From Anaerosalibacter sp. Marseille-P3206 (GTDB taxonomy: Bacteria > Bacillota > Clostridia > Tissierellales > Sporanaerobacteraceae), in assembly GCF_900155565.1 (NCBI RefSeq), contig NZ_FUHM01000002.1, positions 1,240,001 to 1,304,000 of the forward strand: a DNA stretch of 64,000 nucleotides, read 5' to 3'. Position numbers and translations under genes: made by a program. The notes beneath the pieces were generated by a model that had not been told where the DNA came from, did no database searches, and saw only the letters and a program-made list of their open reading frames with translations. Below, one piece after another: positions 51,762-60,506 of the stretch (position 1 is its first letter; the number at the start of each line of letters is the position of its first letter).

Positions 51762-53021
51762 TTATTTAGATTTAACATAACATGATTCAATTACATTTAA
51801 AAATTGCTCTGCTATCTTTCTATTAGTATGATTCTCCTCTACATATTTTCTTCCGCTTTCTCCATATTCTATTCCTAACTTATCTATATTGTTGTAAATA
51901 TATCTTATTGTATTCGCTAAATTTTCTGGATCTCCTGGTTTAATTGTAATCCCCGCTTTTGCTTTATCTATTAAACTATCTCTAACACTTGAAGCAAAAA
52001 TTATAGGTTTCCCTGAAGCCATGTAATCATAAAATTTATTTTTACTTATCCCATATTTAAAAGCTTTTCTATCTTCAAGTCCGCAAAATAGTATTTTTGA
52101 TTTCTTTAATATAACTGGAATTACACTTTTAGGCTGTTTTTCTATCATAATAACATTGTCTAACTCTTCTTTATGTATTATATTTTGTAGTTTGTCCCTT
52201 TCTCGTCCACTACCAACAATTAATATTTTGATTTCATTTATATCCTTAAGATACTTTGCAGACTCAACTAAAGTAGGTAACCCTTCAGCCCTAGATAATA
52301 GACCCGTATATGTGACGCAAAAATTATTGTCCAAAACTTCCCTTAACCCATTGCTAACAACATCATCATCTTGGCTTGAATTTTTATCAAATTCTTCAAT
52401 ATCAATTCCATGTGGTATATGAAAAACATTATTGGGATTAATATTATAATTTTCTTCCATATATTCATAAGCATAAGGAGCAGTAGTAATAATCTTATCA
52501 GCTAATCTATAATACTTTCTTTCAAGTGATTCAAAATACGTAAATACAAATTTTCTTACTAAACCTTTAAAATCCTCATACATATCTAGTGGCCATAAAT
52601 CCCTTACCTCTACAATAAATTTAGCATCATATTTTTTGCTTAATTTATATCCAGCAATCCATGCTAATGGATGAACAGAAGATGCTATAATTACATTAGG
52701 TTGATAATTAAAATCATCAAGTTTACTTACTTTTATCATATAATCGATATAATTTATAAATCTGACAAAATTGTTTTTATATGCTGGTTTCGTTTTTATT
52801 TCTTTGAAAATAAAATTGCTATTAATTATCCTTGTTTTAATATCTTCATCAGAATGATATTCATGTCTACCATTATCGTACGATGAAGCTATCACCATAA
52901 TTTTATGTCCATCTTCTGATAATTCTTTGGATAACTCATAATGACGGCCCCCACCACCTACCTCAGGTACTGACGCATGGTGATTTAATATGACTATGTT
53001 ATATTTATTGCCATAATACAT
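51762..53021 (-). CDS. Glycosyltransferase family 4 (WbuB-like)
   Basis: 419 residues, GT-B. The N-terminal HASVPEVGGGGRHYELSKEL is typical of WbuB-like GT4 enzymes. Then come SSVHPLAWIAGYKLSKKY and VEVRDLWPLDMYE, and in the donor domain VTYTGLLSRAEGLPTLVES, LIVGSGRERDKL and KNKFYDYMASGKPIIFA. ATG at 53021 follows GGGAGGTAAG; a longer in-frame reading is not favoured. Likely adds an N-acetylated amino sugar to the lipid intermediate. Confidence 0.88.
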   Translation of the reverse strand: MYYGNKYNIVILNHHASVPEVGGGGRHYELSKELSEDGHKIMVIASSYDNGRHEYHSDEDIKTRIINSNFIFKEIKTKPAYKNNFVRFINYIDYMIKVSKLDDFNYQPNVIIASSVHPLAWIAGYKLSKKYDAKFIVEVRDLWPLDMYEDFKGLVRKFVFTYFESLERKYYRLADKIITTAPYAYEYMEENYNINPNNVFHIPHGIDIEEFDKNSSQDDDVVSNGLREVLDNNFCVTYTGLLSRAEGLPTLVESAKYLKDINEIKILIVGSGRERDKLQNIIHKEELDNVIMIEKQPKSVIPVILKKSKILFCGLEDRKAFKYGISKNKFYDYMASGKPIIFASSVRDSLIDKAKAGITIKPGDPENLANTIRYIYNNIDKLGIEYGESGRKYVEENHTNRKIAEQFLNVIESCYVKSK

Positions 53022-53114
53022 TGTCTTACCTCCCTGCTTACCAATATTTTTATCTATCTTTATATATTTTTCGCCCATGTAACAGATAAAAATACATTAT
53101 CTTTATGCTTATGA

Positions 53115-53759
53115 TTAATCTAAGTCTCTAATTTTACTAGCAGGAACACCTACATACACACTATTCTTTTCTACATCTTTCAAAACAACAGCACCAGCAC
53201 CAATTATAGAGTTTTCCTCTATTGATGTGTTTTGTATAATGCAACTTCCAGTCCCTATAGTTGAAACTCTATTTATTTCAACATTGCCAGAAATATTACA
53301 CCCTGGCATGAGGGTGGTAAAATCTTCTAAAACGACATCATGACCTAATGTACAACCTATATTAATATTGCAATGATTCCCTATCCTACACTCTGGATTA
53401 ATAACAACTCCACCACAAATTATATTTCCTTCCCCAATAGATATATATTTGCTTATTACTGTTTTTGGATGAATCAAATTAGGCCATTTAATGTTATGTA
53501 ATTTGTTATTTATTTTCTCCCTTGCTTTTCCTTCTCCAATTGCTATTACAGCATAAATATCCTGATTGTCAGAAATATGTTTTAAATAATTCGTATCGCC
53601 AACAATTTTGTATCCGAGTACATTTTTACCTATCAAACTAATATTGTCATCAATTATTCCAGTTAATTCATATTCCTTGCTAACAATATTTATTTCTTCA
53701 ACTATTTCAATAACTTGTTTACTAAACCCACCACTACCTATTATATAAAGAGATTTCAT
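53115..53759 (-). CDS. NeuD/PglD-type sugar O/N-acetyltransferase
   Basis: 214 residues. The N-terminal PglD domain (SLYIIGSGGFSKQVIEIVEE, a nucleotide-sugar-binding Rossmann-like fold) is followed by a left-handed beta helix of hexapeptide repeats (about 95-195: IGEGNIICGGVVINPECRIG) with the catalytic His in GCTLGHDVVL. It ends VYVGVPASKIRD. It acetylates an amino sugar of the polymer using acetyl-CoA; the aminotransferase at 56102-57247 could supply the amine. Confidence 0.88.
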   Translation of the reverse strand: MKSLYIIGSGGFSKQVIEIVEEINIVSKEYELTGIIDDNISLIGKNVLGYKIVGDTNYLKHISDNQDIYAVIAIGEGKAREKINNKLHNIKWPNLIHPKTVISKYISIGEGNIICGGVVINPECRIGNHCNINIGCTLGHDVVLEDFTTLMPGCNISGNVEINRVSTIGTGSCIIQNTSIEENSIIGAGAVVLKDVEKNSVYVGVPASKIRDLD

Positions 53760-53826
53760 CTAGTAATTCATCCTCCATAAACATTCGTTTTTCAAGCCTT
53801 AGGTTTTATAGTCTTCAATTGAATAT

Positions 53827-54477
53827 TTATAAAATCTTACGCACCAACATAAAGCTTTCAGCATATGGTACTCCTACTGTTGAACCCCTCCATTTTGCCA
53901 AAGCTTCAATAATTTCATTTGAACGTGGATGGGGTGCTTGTTTTATTTGAGATTTATAACAACTCATTGCTTCTTTTTTCTTATCAATAAATTCAGTTAT
54001 ATCACTCCATACATTTGGAATAAATGCATTGTTAACCGAAGGAATATTCCATTCAGTCTCAGATAAAGTTTCATAAGTATAAATTTCGTCTATTTTTATT
54101 TCTCCTATAGGTCTCATGGCTACCATAGCACTTTGAGCAACTACCACATGATCCATATGCATATCACCTTTATGAGGAATAAATGCTATATTAGGTTTAA
54201 TATCTTTAACAACTCTCAAAAGTTCAGAATTAATATCTGCTAATGGTGTTTCGCTAAGCCGTACCACAGGGAAATCGAGAAAAATACTTTCTTTCACTCC
54301 TAATACCTTATGTGCTTTTAAAGCTTCTGTTCTTATTAAATTAAGCCTTTCTTCAGTAATACTCTTAGTCACTTCACAAACAAATACTTCGTGTCCTAAA
54401 GACACATATTTAGCTATTGTCCCACCAACTCCTAATACTTCATCATCATTGTGGGGAGCAAATATTAAAATTCTCAT
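53827..54477 (-). CDS. PIG-L family deacetylase
   Basis: 216 residues. LmbE/PIG-L zinc hydrolase: FAPHNDDEVLGVGGT (metal His and the Asp pair) and the second zinc His in HKGDMHMDHVVVAQS. It removes N-acetyl from a GlcNAc-type sugar. ATG at 54477 follows AAGGTGG. The cluster thus holds two unrelated deacetylases (this and the NodB type at 44768). Confidence 0.88.
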   Translation of the reverse strand: MRILIFAPHNDDEVLGVGGTIAKYVSLGHEVFVCEVTKSITEERLNLIRTEALKAHKVLGVKESIFLDFPVVRLSETPLADINSELLRVVKDIKPNIAFIPHKGDMHMDHVVVAQSAMVAMRPIGEIKIDEIYTYETLSETEWNIPSVNNAFIPNVWSDITEFIDKKKEAMSCYKSQIKQAPHPRSNEIIEALAKWRGSTVGVPYAESFMLVRKIL

Positions 54478-54536
54478 GCTTAAACCACCTTCATACAAAT
54501 TAATGTACTACAATAAAGTTTAATAATTATTCTAAT

Positions 54537-55439
54537 CTATCTCTCTTTAGCTGGACTACCAAAAACCATACTATTATCTTTTACATCTTTGGTTACAACT
54601 GAACCCATACCAACGGTAACATTATCTCCAATTTTAACTTGATTCCTAATTATTGAAGAAGCTATCCAACAGTTTCTCCCAATTCTAGCACTTCCATATA
54701 TTGAAGAATGAACTATTATCATTGTATTTTCTCCAATATGTGTATTATGAGAAATTTGACAAAGATCATCTATTTTTACTCCATCTTCAATTACGGTATT
54801 TTCCATGGCTCCCCTTTCTATAGTTGTGTTTGAACCTATATCAACATTATTTCCTATAATTACAGAACCCAAGTGTGGAACTCTTTTATATTTTCCATCC
54901 TTTTCTCTCATATATCCATGACCTGCTTCACCAATTACTGCACCTGATTTTATAACACAATCTGTTCCTATGTTTACATTATCTGATATGGATACATTAT
55001 TATATATTCTCGTTCCTTCTCCAATTACAACATTTTCTCCTATGGTACAATTATTTCCTATGTATATGTTTTTTGGTATTATTGCACTTTCAGAAATAAC
55101 ATTGTTTTTCCCTATAGAATATGTTTTTTTATCAGTAAAAAACTCTTCGATTATATGAAAAAATACTCTATGTGGATTATCTGTTTTTATATAATTACTA
55201 AATTCATTTGTATCTTTATAATCATTTGATAATACAATTAGTTTTATTGGAAATTTAATATTTTTTTTTGCTTCACTATAGTTTTTCTCACTTCTTAACC
55301 ATGTTATTGTATTTTCATTATATTCATAGATACTAGAATATCCTTCAATTGTCTCTCTCTCATCACCAATAAATTGAAAATCCTCACAATTTCTTTTTAA
55401 AAATTCTATTAAGTCAACTATAGCAATTTTATTGTTCAT
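54537..55439 (-). CDS. LpxD-like hexapeptide acyltransferase
   Basis: 300 residues. The N-terminal LpxD-type uridine-binding domain (about 1-100) precedes a long left-handed beta helix (105-285) built from I-G-x-x-hydrophobic repeats. HNTHIGENTMIIVHSSIYGSA holds the likely catalytic His region. Although this resembles UDP-3-O-acyl-GlcN acyltransferase, no other lipid A genes are present. It probably N-acylates an amino sugar nucleotide of the polysaccharide. ATG at 55439 follows GGAGGG. Confidence 0.84.
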   Translation of the reverse strand: MNNKIAIVDLIEFLKRNCEDFQFIGDERETIEGYSSIYEYNENTITWLRSEKNYSEAKKNIKFPIKLIVLSNDYKDTNEFSNYIKTDNPHRVFFHIIEEFFTDKKTYSIGKNNVISESAIIPKNIYIGNNCTIGENVVIGEGTRIYNNVSISDNVNIGTDCVIKSGAVIGEAGHGYMREKDGKYKRVPHLGSVIIGNNVDIGSNTTIERGAMENTVIEDGVKIDDLCQISHNTHIGENTMIIVHSSIYGSARIGRNCWIASSIIRNQVKIGDNVTVGMGSVVTKDVKDNSMVFGSPAKER

Positions 55440-55470
55440 TTTTATAAAACCCTCCAAGGTATTGTTTTCC

Positions 55471-56076
55471 CTAATTAGTTCCTCTAAATGGTTCCCTTGT
55501 TATATGCCCTTCTTGAGAAACTCCTTCTCTCTTTATTACTGTTATTACAGTAAAAATTACAATTTTTAAATCTAATAAAAACGATAAGTTTTCTATGTAT
55601 TCTATATCATGTTTAAACTGATCTTCCCATGAAACATTACTTCTACCTCGTATAGCTGATAAGTCTGTTAAACCAGGTCTTACATTATGTCGCTTCCTTT
55701 GTTCATCATTATAAAGCTCTAAGTACTCTACACGCAATGGTCTTGGACCTACTATTGCCATATCTCCTTTTAAGATATTAATAAGCTGTGGCAATTCATC
55801 CATACTTGTACTTCTAAGCCACTTTCCAAATTTAGTTATCCTTAATTCAACAGGTAAGAACTCTCCACTTTCATCCTTTTCATTTGTCATACTTCTAAAT
55901 TTATATACTGTAAATATTTTTTCATTTAATCCTGGTCTTCGTTGCTTAAATATTATGGGACTTCCTAAATTAATCCTTACTAATATAGCAACTAATAGCA
56001 TTATAGGACTCAATACTATTATTGCTAATAATGATAATGTAAAATCCAATGACCGTTTTATACAATGTTTATACAT
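55471..56076 (-). CDS. Initiating undecaprenyl-phosphate sugar-1-phosphate transferase
   Basis: 201 residues, the short PglC-like form of the Bac_transf family. One membrane helix (about 12-32, LDFTLSLLAIIVLSPIMLLV), then KQRRPGLNEKIFTVYKFRSM, the catalytic stretch STSMDELPQLINILKGDMAIVGPRPL and RPGLTDLSAIRGRSNVSWE. It starts polymer assembly by placing a sugar-1-phosphate on the lipid carrier. ATG at 56076 follows AAGGTGAT. It stands second in the operon behind the aminotransferase. Confidence 0.92.
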   Translation of the reverse strand: MYKHCIKRSLDFTLSLLAIIVLSPIMLLVAILVRINLGSPIIFKQRRPGLNEKIFTVYKFRSMTNEKDESGEFLPVELRITKFGKWLRSTSMDELPQLINILKGDMAIVGPRPLRVEYLELYNDEQRKRHNVRPGLTDLSAIRGRSNVSWEDQFKHDIEYIENLSFLLDLKIVIFTVITVIKREGVSQEGHITREPFRGTN

Positions 56077-56101
56077 AATTATCACCTTGTTTCATGTTAA
56101 G

Positions 56102-57247
56102 TTAGTTTTCATTCCATAACTTCTTAATAATTCCTATAATCCTATCTAAATCCTGATCTGTCATCTTAGTATCACTTGGTAGACAAATACCATTTTCAAA
56201 TAATTCCTCTGATACATCTCCACCAATATAGTCATACTTTTCAAAGAAAGGTTGTAAATGCATTGGTTTCCATATAGGTCTTGACTCTATATTGTCCTTT
56301 TCTAAAGCTTCCATAATATCTAATGGTGAAATATAAGATTCTTCACTTCGTTCAGAATGACAGTTATTTATTGTTATACAGGATAACCAATAGTTTGGTT
56401 CATTCCACTCATTTATAGGCATAAATTCTATTCCTTCAAGATTACCTAATTCTCTTTTATAATATTCAAATATATATTTCTTTTTAGCTACTCTTTTATC
56501 TAGTACTTTAAGTTGTCCTCTACCTATACCAGCTACTATATTACTCATTCTATAATTAAAGCCTATTTCACTATGTTGATAGTGTCTTGCCTTATCCCTA
56601 GATTGAGTTGCCCAAAATCTTACTTTGGCAATTCTCTCTTCATTGTCTGAAACTAACATTCCTCCACCTGATGTGGTTATGATTTTATTACCATTAAAAC
56701 TAAATATTCCATAGTCACCAAAGCTTCCTGTATATTTACCTTTATATGTTGTACCTAGACTTTCTGCTGCATCTTCAATTAAAACTACATTATGCTTTTT
56801 ACATAATTGTACTATTTTATCCATATCAGCTGATAATCCATATAGATGTACTACTATTACTGCCTTTACATCTGGATATTTTACAAAAGCTTCTTCTAAT
56901 GCCTCAGGATCCATATTCCATGTTTCATAGTTACTATCTATAAATACTGGAATTGCATTTTGATAAATAATAGGATTAGCTGTAGCTGAAAAGGTAAGGC
57001 TTTGACAAAATACTATATCGCCTTCACCTACACCAGCTGCTTTTAAAGCCATATGTATTGCTGCTGTTCCTGATACTAATGCTGCAGCTGATTTGCTACC
57101 TACCTTTGCAGCTAGTTCATTTTCGAACTCATTTACATTTTTACCAAGTGGAGCTATCCAATTGGTATCAAAAGCTTCCTTAACATATTCTTTTTCATAT
57201 CCTTCATTGCTCATATGAGGTGAAGCTAAATAAATTTTTTCTGACAT
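56102..57247 (-). CDS. DegT/DnrJ/EryC1/StrS sugar aminotransferase with an inserted repeat
   Basis: 381 residues. PLP-dependent aminotransferase of nucleotide sugars: AALVSGTAAIHMALKAAGV, Asp in LIEDAAESLGTTYKG, and the PLP lysine in FSFNGNKIITTSGGG. The C-terminal part is RPIWKPMHLQPFF. Around residue 295 the sequence NNCHSERSEESYISP is a translated copy of a dispersed repeat (56337-56363), not normal family sequence. The frame stays open, so the enzyme may tolerate it in a surface loop. ATG at 57247 follows AAGGGGATG. It likely makes a 4-amino-4,6-dideoxysugar, but no 4,6-dehydratase gene is in the window. Confidence 0.88.
   Translation of the reverse strand: MSEKIYLASPHMSNEGYEKEYVKEAFDTNWIAPLGKNVNEFENELAAKVGSKSAAALVSGTAAIHMALKAAGVGEGDIVFCQSLTFSATANPIIYQNAIPVFIDSNYETWNMDPEALEEAFVKYPDVKAVIVVHLYGLSADMDKIVQLCKKHNVVLIEDAAESLGTTYKGKYTGSFGDYGIFSFNGNKIITTSGGGMLVSDNEERIAKVRFWATQSRDKARHYQHSEIGFNYRMSNIVAGIGRGQLKVLDKRVAKKKYIFEYYKRELGNLEGIEFMPINEWNEPNYWLSCITINNCHSERSEESYISPLDIMEALEKDNIESRPIWKPMHLQPFFEKYDYIGGDVSEELFENGICLPSDTKMTDQDLDRIIGIIKKLWNEN
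56337..56363. repeat. Dispersed repeat inserted in the aminotransferase gene
   Basis: GATTCTTCACTTCGTTCAGA followed by ATGACAG, matching 17271-17298. Read in frame on the minus strand as CHSERSEES. Confidence 0.75.
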
Positions 57248-57278
57248 ATTGCATCCCCTTATAATCATTATCAATTAG

Positions 57279-57893
57279 TTACTTCCCAAAAAACCTAACT
57301 ACCTTCCCTATCTCATATCCTACTTCATTCAACTTCTCCATTATGTCTTCCTCAAACGTATAGCTTGTGATAACTACAGCATCCGGGTTGTACTTTTCTA
57401 TTTCACTTCTGTCTATTATTCTGTATCCTAAGATTTCTGTACCTTGTTTTTGTAGATCATCGTCTATTATGGCTAGTACATTTAGTGAATAGATTTCTCT
57501 ATCTCTGATTACTCCTATGATGGTTTCTGCTACTTCTCCTGCTCCATATAGAAGGATGTTTTTATACCCCTTGTTTTCTATGCTTTGTAGAAACTTTTCT
57601 ACATTACTCTTAGCTAGTTTATATAGAGCAAGTAGTTCTCTCATATAGCATATTAGTAGATAGTTTTTCCTCTTTAATCCTTGTGGGGTGATTTTGTAGT
57701 TAACTATTTTCGATGATATATATTCTCTATTTAAGTAGTTTTTTTCTTCCAATTCACTAATATATACATTAACCATTGATGGTGCTGCTCCAATGGCTTC
57801 TGCTAGTTGTTTTTGGGTGATTGTGTGATTGTTTTCTATTTCTTGTAGTAGTATCATTTCTTTGAATTCTGTTGTTGGTTTAAAAAATTTCAT
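57279..57893 (-). CDS. Winged-helix regulator with a nucleotide-binding C-terminal domain
   Basis: 204 residues. N-terminal winged HTH (about 10-75: HTITQKQLAEAIGAAPSMVNVYISELEE) and a C-terminal Rossmann-like segment (NILLYGAGEVAETIIGVIRD, VLAIIDDD, PDAVVITSY) resembling the PglD/CoA-binding sugar-sensing domain. Such proteins head polysaccharide operons and probably respond to a nucleotide sugar. ATG at 57893 is nine bases after AAAGGA. First gene of the long operon, with a perfect palindrome over its start region, so autoregulation is likely. Confidence 0.82.
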   Translation of the reverse strand: MKFFKPTTEFKEMILLQEIENNHTITQKQLAEAIGAAPSMVNVYISELEEKNYLNREYISSKIVNYKITPQGLKRKNYLLICYMRELLALYKLAKSNVEKFLQSIENKGYKNILLYGAGEVAETIIGVIRDREIYSLNVLAIIDDDLQKQGTEILGYRIIDRSEIEKYNPDAVVITSYTFEEDIMEKLNEVGYEIGKVVRFFGK

Positions 57894-57916
57894 TTTTTCC
57901 ATTCCTTTCAGTACTT

Positions 57917-57933
57917 CGTTCGTTGTACGAACG
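57917..57933. promoter_or_regulatory. Predicted operator of the polysaccharide operon
   Basis: CGTTCGT-TGT-ACGAACG, a perfect 7-bp inverted repeat located just downstream of the -10 box at the expected transcription start. Position and symmetry fit a dimeric winged-helix repressor site. Confidence 0.65.
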
Positions 57934-57938
57934 ATAAT

Positions 57939-57967
57939 AGTGTACCATATATTAGTAGTCTTGTAAA
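57939..57967 (-). promoter_or_regulatory. Predicted sigma-A promoter of the polysaccharide operon
   Basis: On the minus strand TTTACA (57967-57962), a 17-base spacer and TACACT (57944-57939), about 50 bases before the regulator start codon. Confidence 0.6.
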
Positions 57968-58058
57968 TGGATAATGAATGATTATTTATAAAAATATTCC
58001 TTATTAAGTATTTTACTATTTTTGTATTTTATCGATGCTCTATCAAGAGATATTAAAT

Positions 58059-58924
58059 TTACCTTAATATTCTTTTTGAGTTAGTTAAATAAACATCCTC
58101 TGTTAAACTACCTTTATAAATTTCATCTGCTAAATAAAATAAAAGTTCTCTCTGTTTTGTCGTGTCTTCTGGAAACACTATTTTACTATCCTCATTAATA
58201 TCAAGTTCCACCCCAAGATTTTTAGCGGCTTCTACTATATAATCCGTGGAATTATTTTCAAGAACTTTAGAATCTAATATATATGCTATTTTCCTTCTAG
58301 TCCAATTATTACTTGCTGGTATTACTGTTTCTAGATCTTTTACATAAAAACAGTTAAAAGAGCAAAACTCTTTTATATCTTCATCCGTTGCTTCTCTGTA
58401 ATATTTATTTAAATTAAATATCTGATTTGCCCAATAATAAGATTTAAAATATAAAGTTCCTTCTTCATAATAGGCATCAATACTATCCGTAATAACTATC
58501 CCTGGCTTTTTAGTAGAAATAAAAGTATCATTATCCCAAAACAGTGTAAATTGATTTCCTAACAATATTTGCCTCTTTTGTATTCTTTGAAAAATAATCT
58601 TTTCTTCTGCTTCATTTTCCTGAACAGGTAAGAAAATAGCACGAATATTTAGCTCTTTGCTATTTGATGCTATTAGCTTTTCGACTCCAAGAGGATTGTT
58701 AATAGCTTCACTTATTTCATTAGATAAGTCAAAGTTTTCAATTTTGAACACTCATTTTCATCAGGCTTATAAGATCCATCAAATCTTACTGCATTTGCCT
58801 TATAATTATCTGTATCAATTTGTAAAACCTCATCAACATTATTCGTTGTTCCCCTATTCATTTCGAGAATTTTCACCGATATATTATCTCTACCTACATC
58901 TTCCAATACAAAAATTGAGCTCAT
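58059..58924 (-). pseudogene. kwaB: Kiwa protein KwaB (DUF4868), split by a frameshift
   Basis: The first part (58924 down to 58712) reads SSIFVLEDVGRDNISVKILE and ends shortly after SYKPDENE. The second part, in the -1 frame from about 58751, reads FKIENFDLSNEISEAINNPL and continues with the DUF4868 features RAIFLPV, FQRIQKRQILLGNQFTLFWDND, DSIDAYYEEGTLYFKSYY and YREATDEDIKEFC to 58059. Joined, they give about 288 residues, near the usual KwaB size. One base is missing near 58751. Unless frameshifting or re-initiation rescues it (a GTG lies at the junction), KwaB is inactive. Upstream coupling to kwaA is intact (ATGA overlap). Confidence 0.78.
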
Positions 58925-58926
58925 AA

Positions 58927-59442
58927 TCATACCTCCATAACCAAATTTTCAAATATTCTAATGACTTGTGTAACACTTCTTGTATTTCGTAAGTCTTTTT
59001 TTGTAAGCAATTTTAAATCTACTCCGTAATTCGTTTCAATAGAGTATATCTTGTATCCTAAAACATGCAAAATTGGATTATATACCGTTTTTCTACTTAA
59101 TATCATTAATAACACGCCTCCTGCAATTAATACCCAGGTGGATTTGCTAAATGTCTTACCTATATAGCCTTCTAAGAAAGGTACGAAATAGGTCAGATAA
59201 GTAACAATTAACCCATCTTCATCATTTTGACTTATGTTTAAAACATTAATTTTTTTAATAATCAAGTTCTTTTTAGCATAACTAATTAAGGATAGCTGTA
59301 ATATTGTTAAAACTATCGCTATCAGTGTGAAAATAATACCTACAGCCATATTTCTATAATAAAGTTTTACAAAACCTATTGTAAGAATAAATGGTATTAA
59401 AATAGATGTGTTAAAAATTCTGCGAACATTTTTATTAAACAT
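58927..59442 (-). CDS. kwaA: Kiwa membrane protein KwaA
   Basis: 171 residues with four predicted membrane helices (about 11-28, 33-53, 80-97 and 103-118) and a soluble C-terminal tail (VDLKLLTKKDLRNTRSVTQV). Size, topology and the following DUF4868 gene match KwaA of the Kiwa anti-phage system. In Kiwa, the membrane protein detects phage attack and acts with the DNA-binding KwaB. ATG at 59442 follows GAGGTGAG. Its stop overlaps the next start by four bases. Confidence 0.75.
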   Translation of the reverse strand: MFNKNVRRIFNTSILIPFILTIGFVKLYYRNMAVGIIFTLIAIVLTILQLSLISYAKKNLIIKKINVLNISQNDEDGLIVTYLTYFVPFLEGYIGKTFSKSTWVLIAGGVLLMILSRKTVYNPILHVLGYKIYSIETNYGVDLKLLTKKDLRNTRSVTQVIRIFENLVMEV

Positions 59443-59477
59443 ATAATTCGTCTCACCTCATAGCTTTTGTTATAATT

Positions 59478-60506
59478 TTATATTGTATAGCCAATATTCT
59501 TTATAGTCGCTTTCGATTCTTCGACCTTAGTTTTTATAAATTCTTCCATATATCCCCAATCAACATCACCATTTTCAGTTTGGGGTAATTTTATAAATTC
59601 CTTTTTTATAGTTGTACTATTTCCCATATCCCCATATGCATATTTTTTACTCAAAAAAGAGCGTATGACAGCACTAATAAATAAACCATTATACTCATTT
59701 AATTGGTCGTTATATAAAAGAATAATAGACGAACCAGCACCACCACGCCCTAAAAAATCAACAGGTTGATAAAACGTGCTACCATCAACAGGGCTTACAG
59801 AAATACAATTTCCTTTTTCTAATTGTTCATCAGGTAGTGGTTCACAATAGCTATCTACAGCATTATTATAGTTACCAGAAGATATAAAAGGAACGTCACC
59901 TAAAAAATAATCTTTAACACTTCGAGCAGCAGGTCTTTTTATATCAGGAAAAACATCTTCAATTTTATATTCTCCCCAATTACTCACATCAAGCTTTCTT
60001 TTAGAACTTTTAACTGAGATGATACTTTCAAATTTATTACGAGCCTTTTTCTTCTTTTCTCGAATAAAATCATCCATATAATTCCAATCGGGTTCACCAT
60101 CGCTAGTTTGTGGGAGTTTGATAACTGTCTTTTTGTAGCTACCTAATCGATATTGGTCCTTATAACTATATAAGGACTTTAAGTAATGAAGAGTACTGAC
60201 TATATATAATAACTGATTCTCCGTCTTTTTTTCATCATGCAACACTAATATATTATCATCAGCATAAAAGTTATAATCCCTAAAAAATGAATTACCAAAC
60301 ATATCAATTGTAATATTTAATCCAGTAAATAATTCCCAACCTTTTGAAATATAACCAGCTATACCTTGATTCTCTATACCAGCAGTTACAAGAGGGATTT
60401 CTCCAGTAATTCTAGCACTTTGTTTTAACCGTGTACCTCTAGTTGGTTTGCCAAATAATTCATTTAAATTAAACTCCCCCCAGCTACTTACATCAATCTT
60501 CTCCAT
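59478..60506 (-). CDS. Restriction-modification specificity subunit (HsdS/BcgIB-like)
   Basis: 342 residues with two target-recognition half-domains that resemble each other: VSSWGEFNLNELFGKPTRG with LPQTSDGEPDWNYMDDFI, and VSNWGEYKIEDVFPDIKRP with LPQTENGDVDWGYMEEFI. Between and after them lie helical spacers (REKKKKARNKFESI). Length equals the B subunit of BcgI (341). It overlaps the methylase-nuclease gene by 14 bases; ATG at 60506 follows AAAGGTGATG. It sets the DNA sequence recognised by the complex. Confidence 0.87.
   Translation of the reverse strand: MEKIDVSSWGEFNLNELFGKPTRGTRLKQSARITGEIPLVTAGIENQGIAGYISKGWELFTGLNITIDMFGNSFFRDYNFYADDNILVLHDEKKTENQLLYIVSTLHYLKSLYSYKDQYRLGSYKKTVIKLPQTSDGEPDWNYMDDFIREKKKKARNKFESIISVKSSKRKLDVSNWGEYKIEDVFPDIKRPAARSVKDYFLGDVPFISSGNYNNAVDSYCEPLPDEQLEKGNCISVSPVDGSTFYQPVDFLGRGGAGSSIILLYNDQLNEYNGLFISAVIRSFLSKKYAYGDMGNSTTIKKEFIKLPQTENGDVDWGYMEEFIKTKVEESKATIKNIGYTI

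Noticed and set aside
54537-55439. Evidence for lipid A synthesis (LpxD)
   Set aside because: No other lipid A genes and a Gram-positive context; the gene sits in a glycan cluster.
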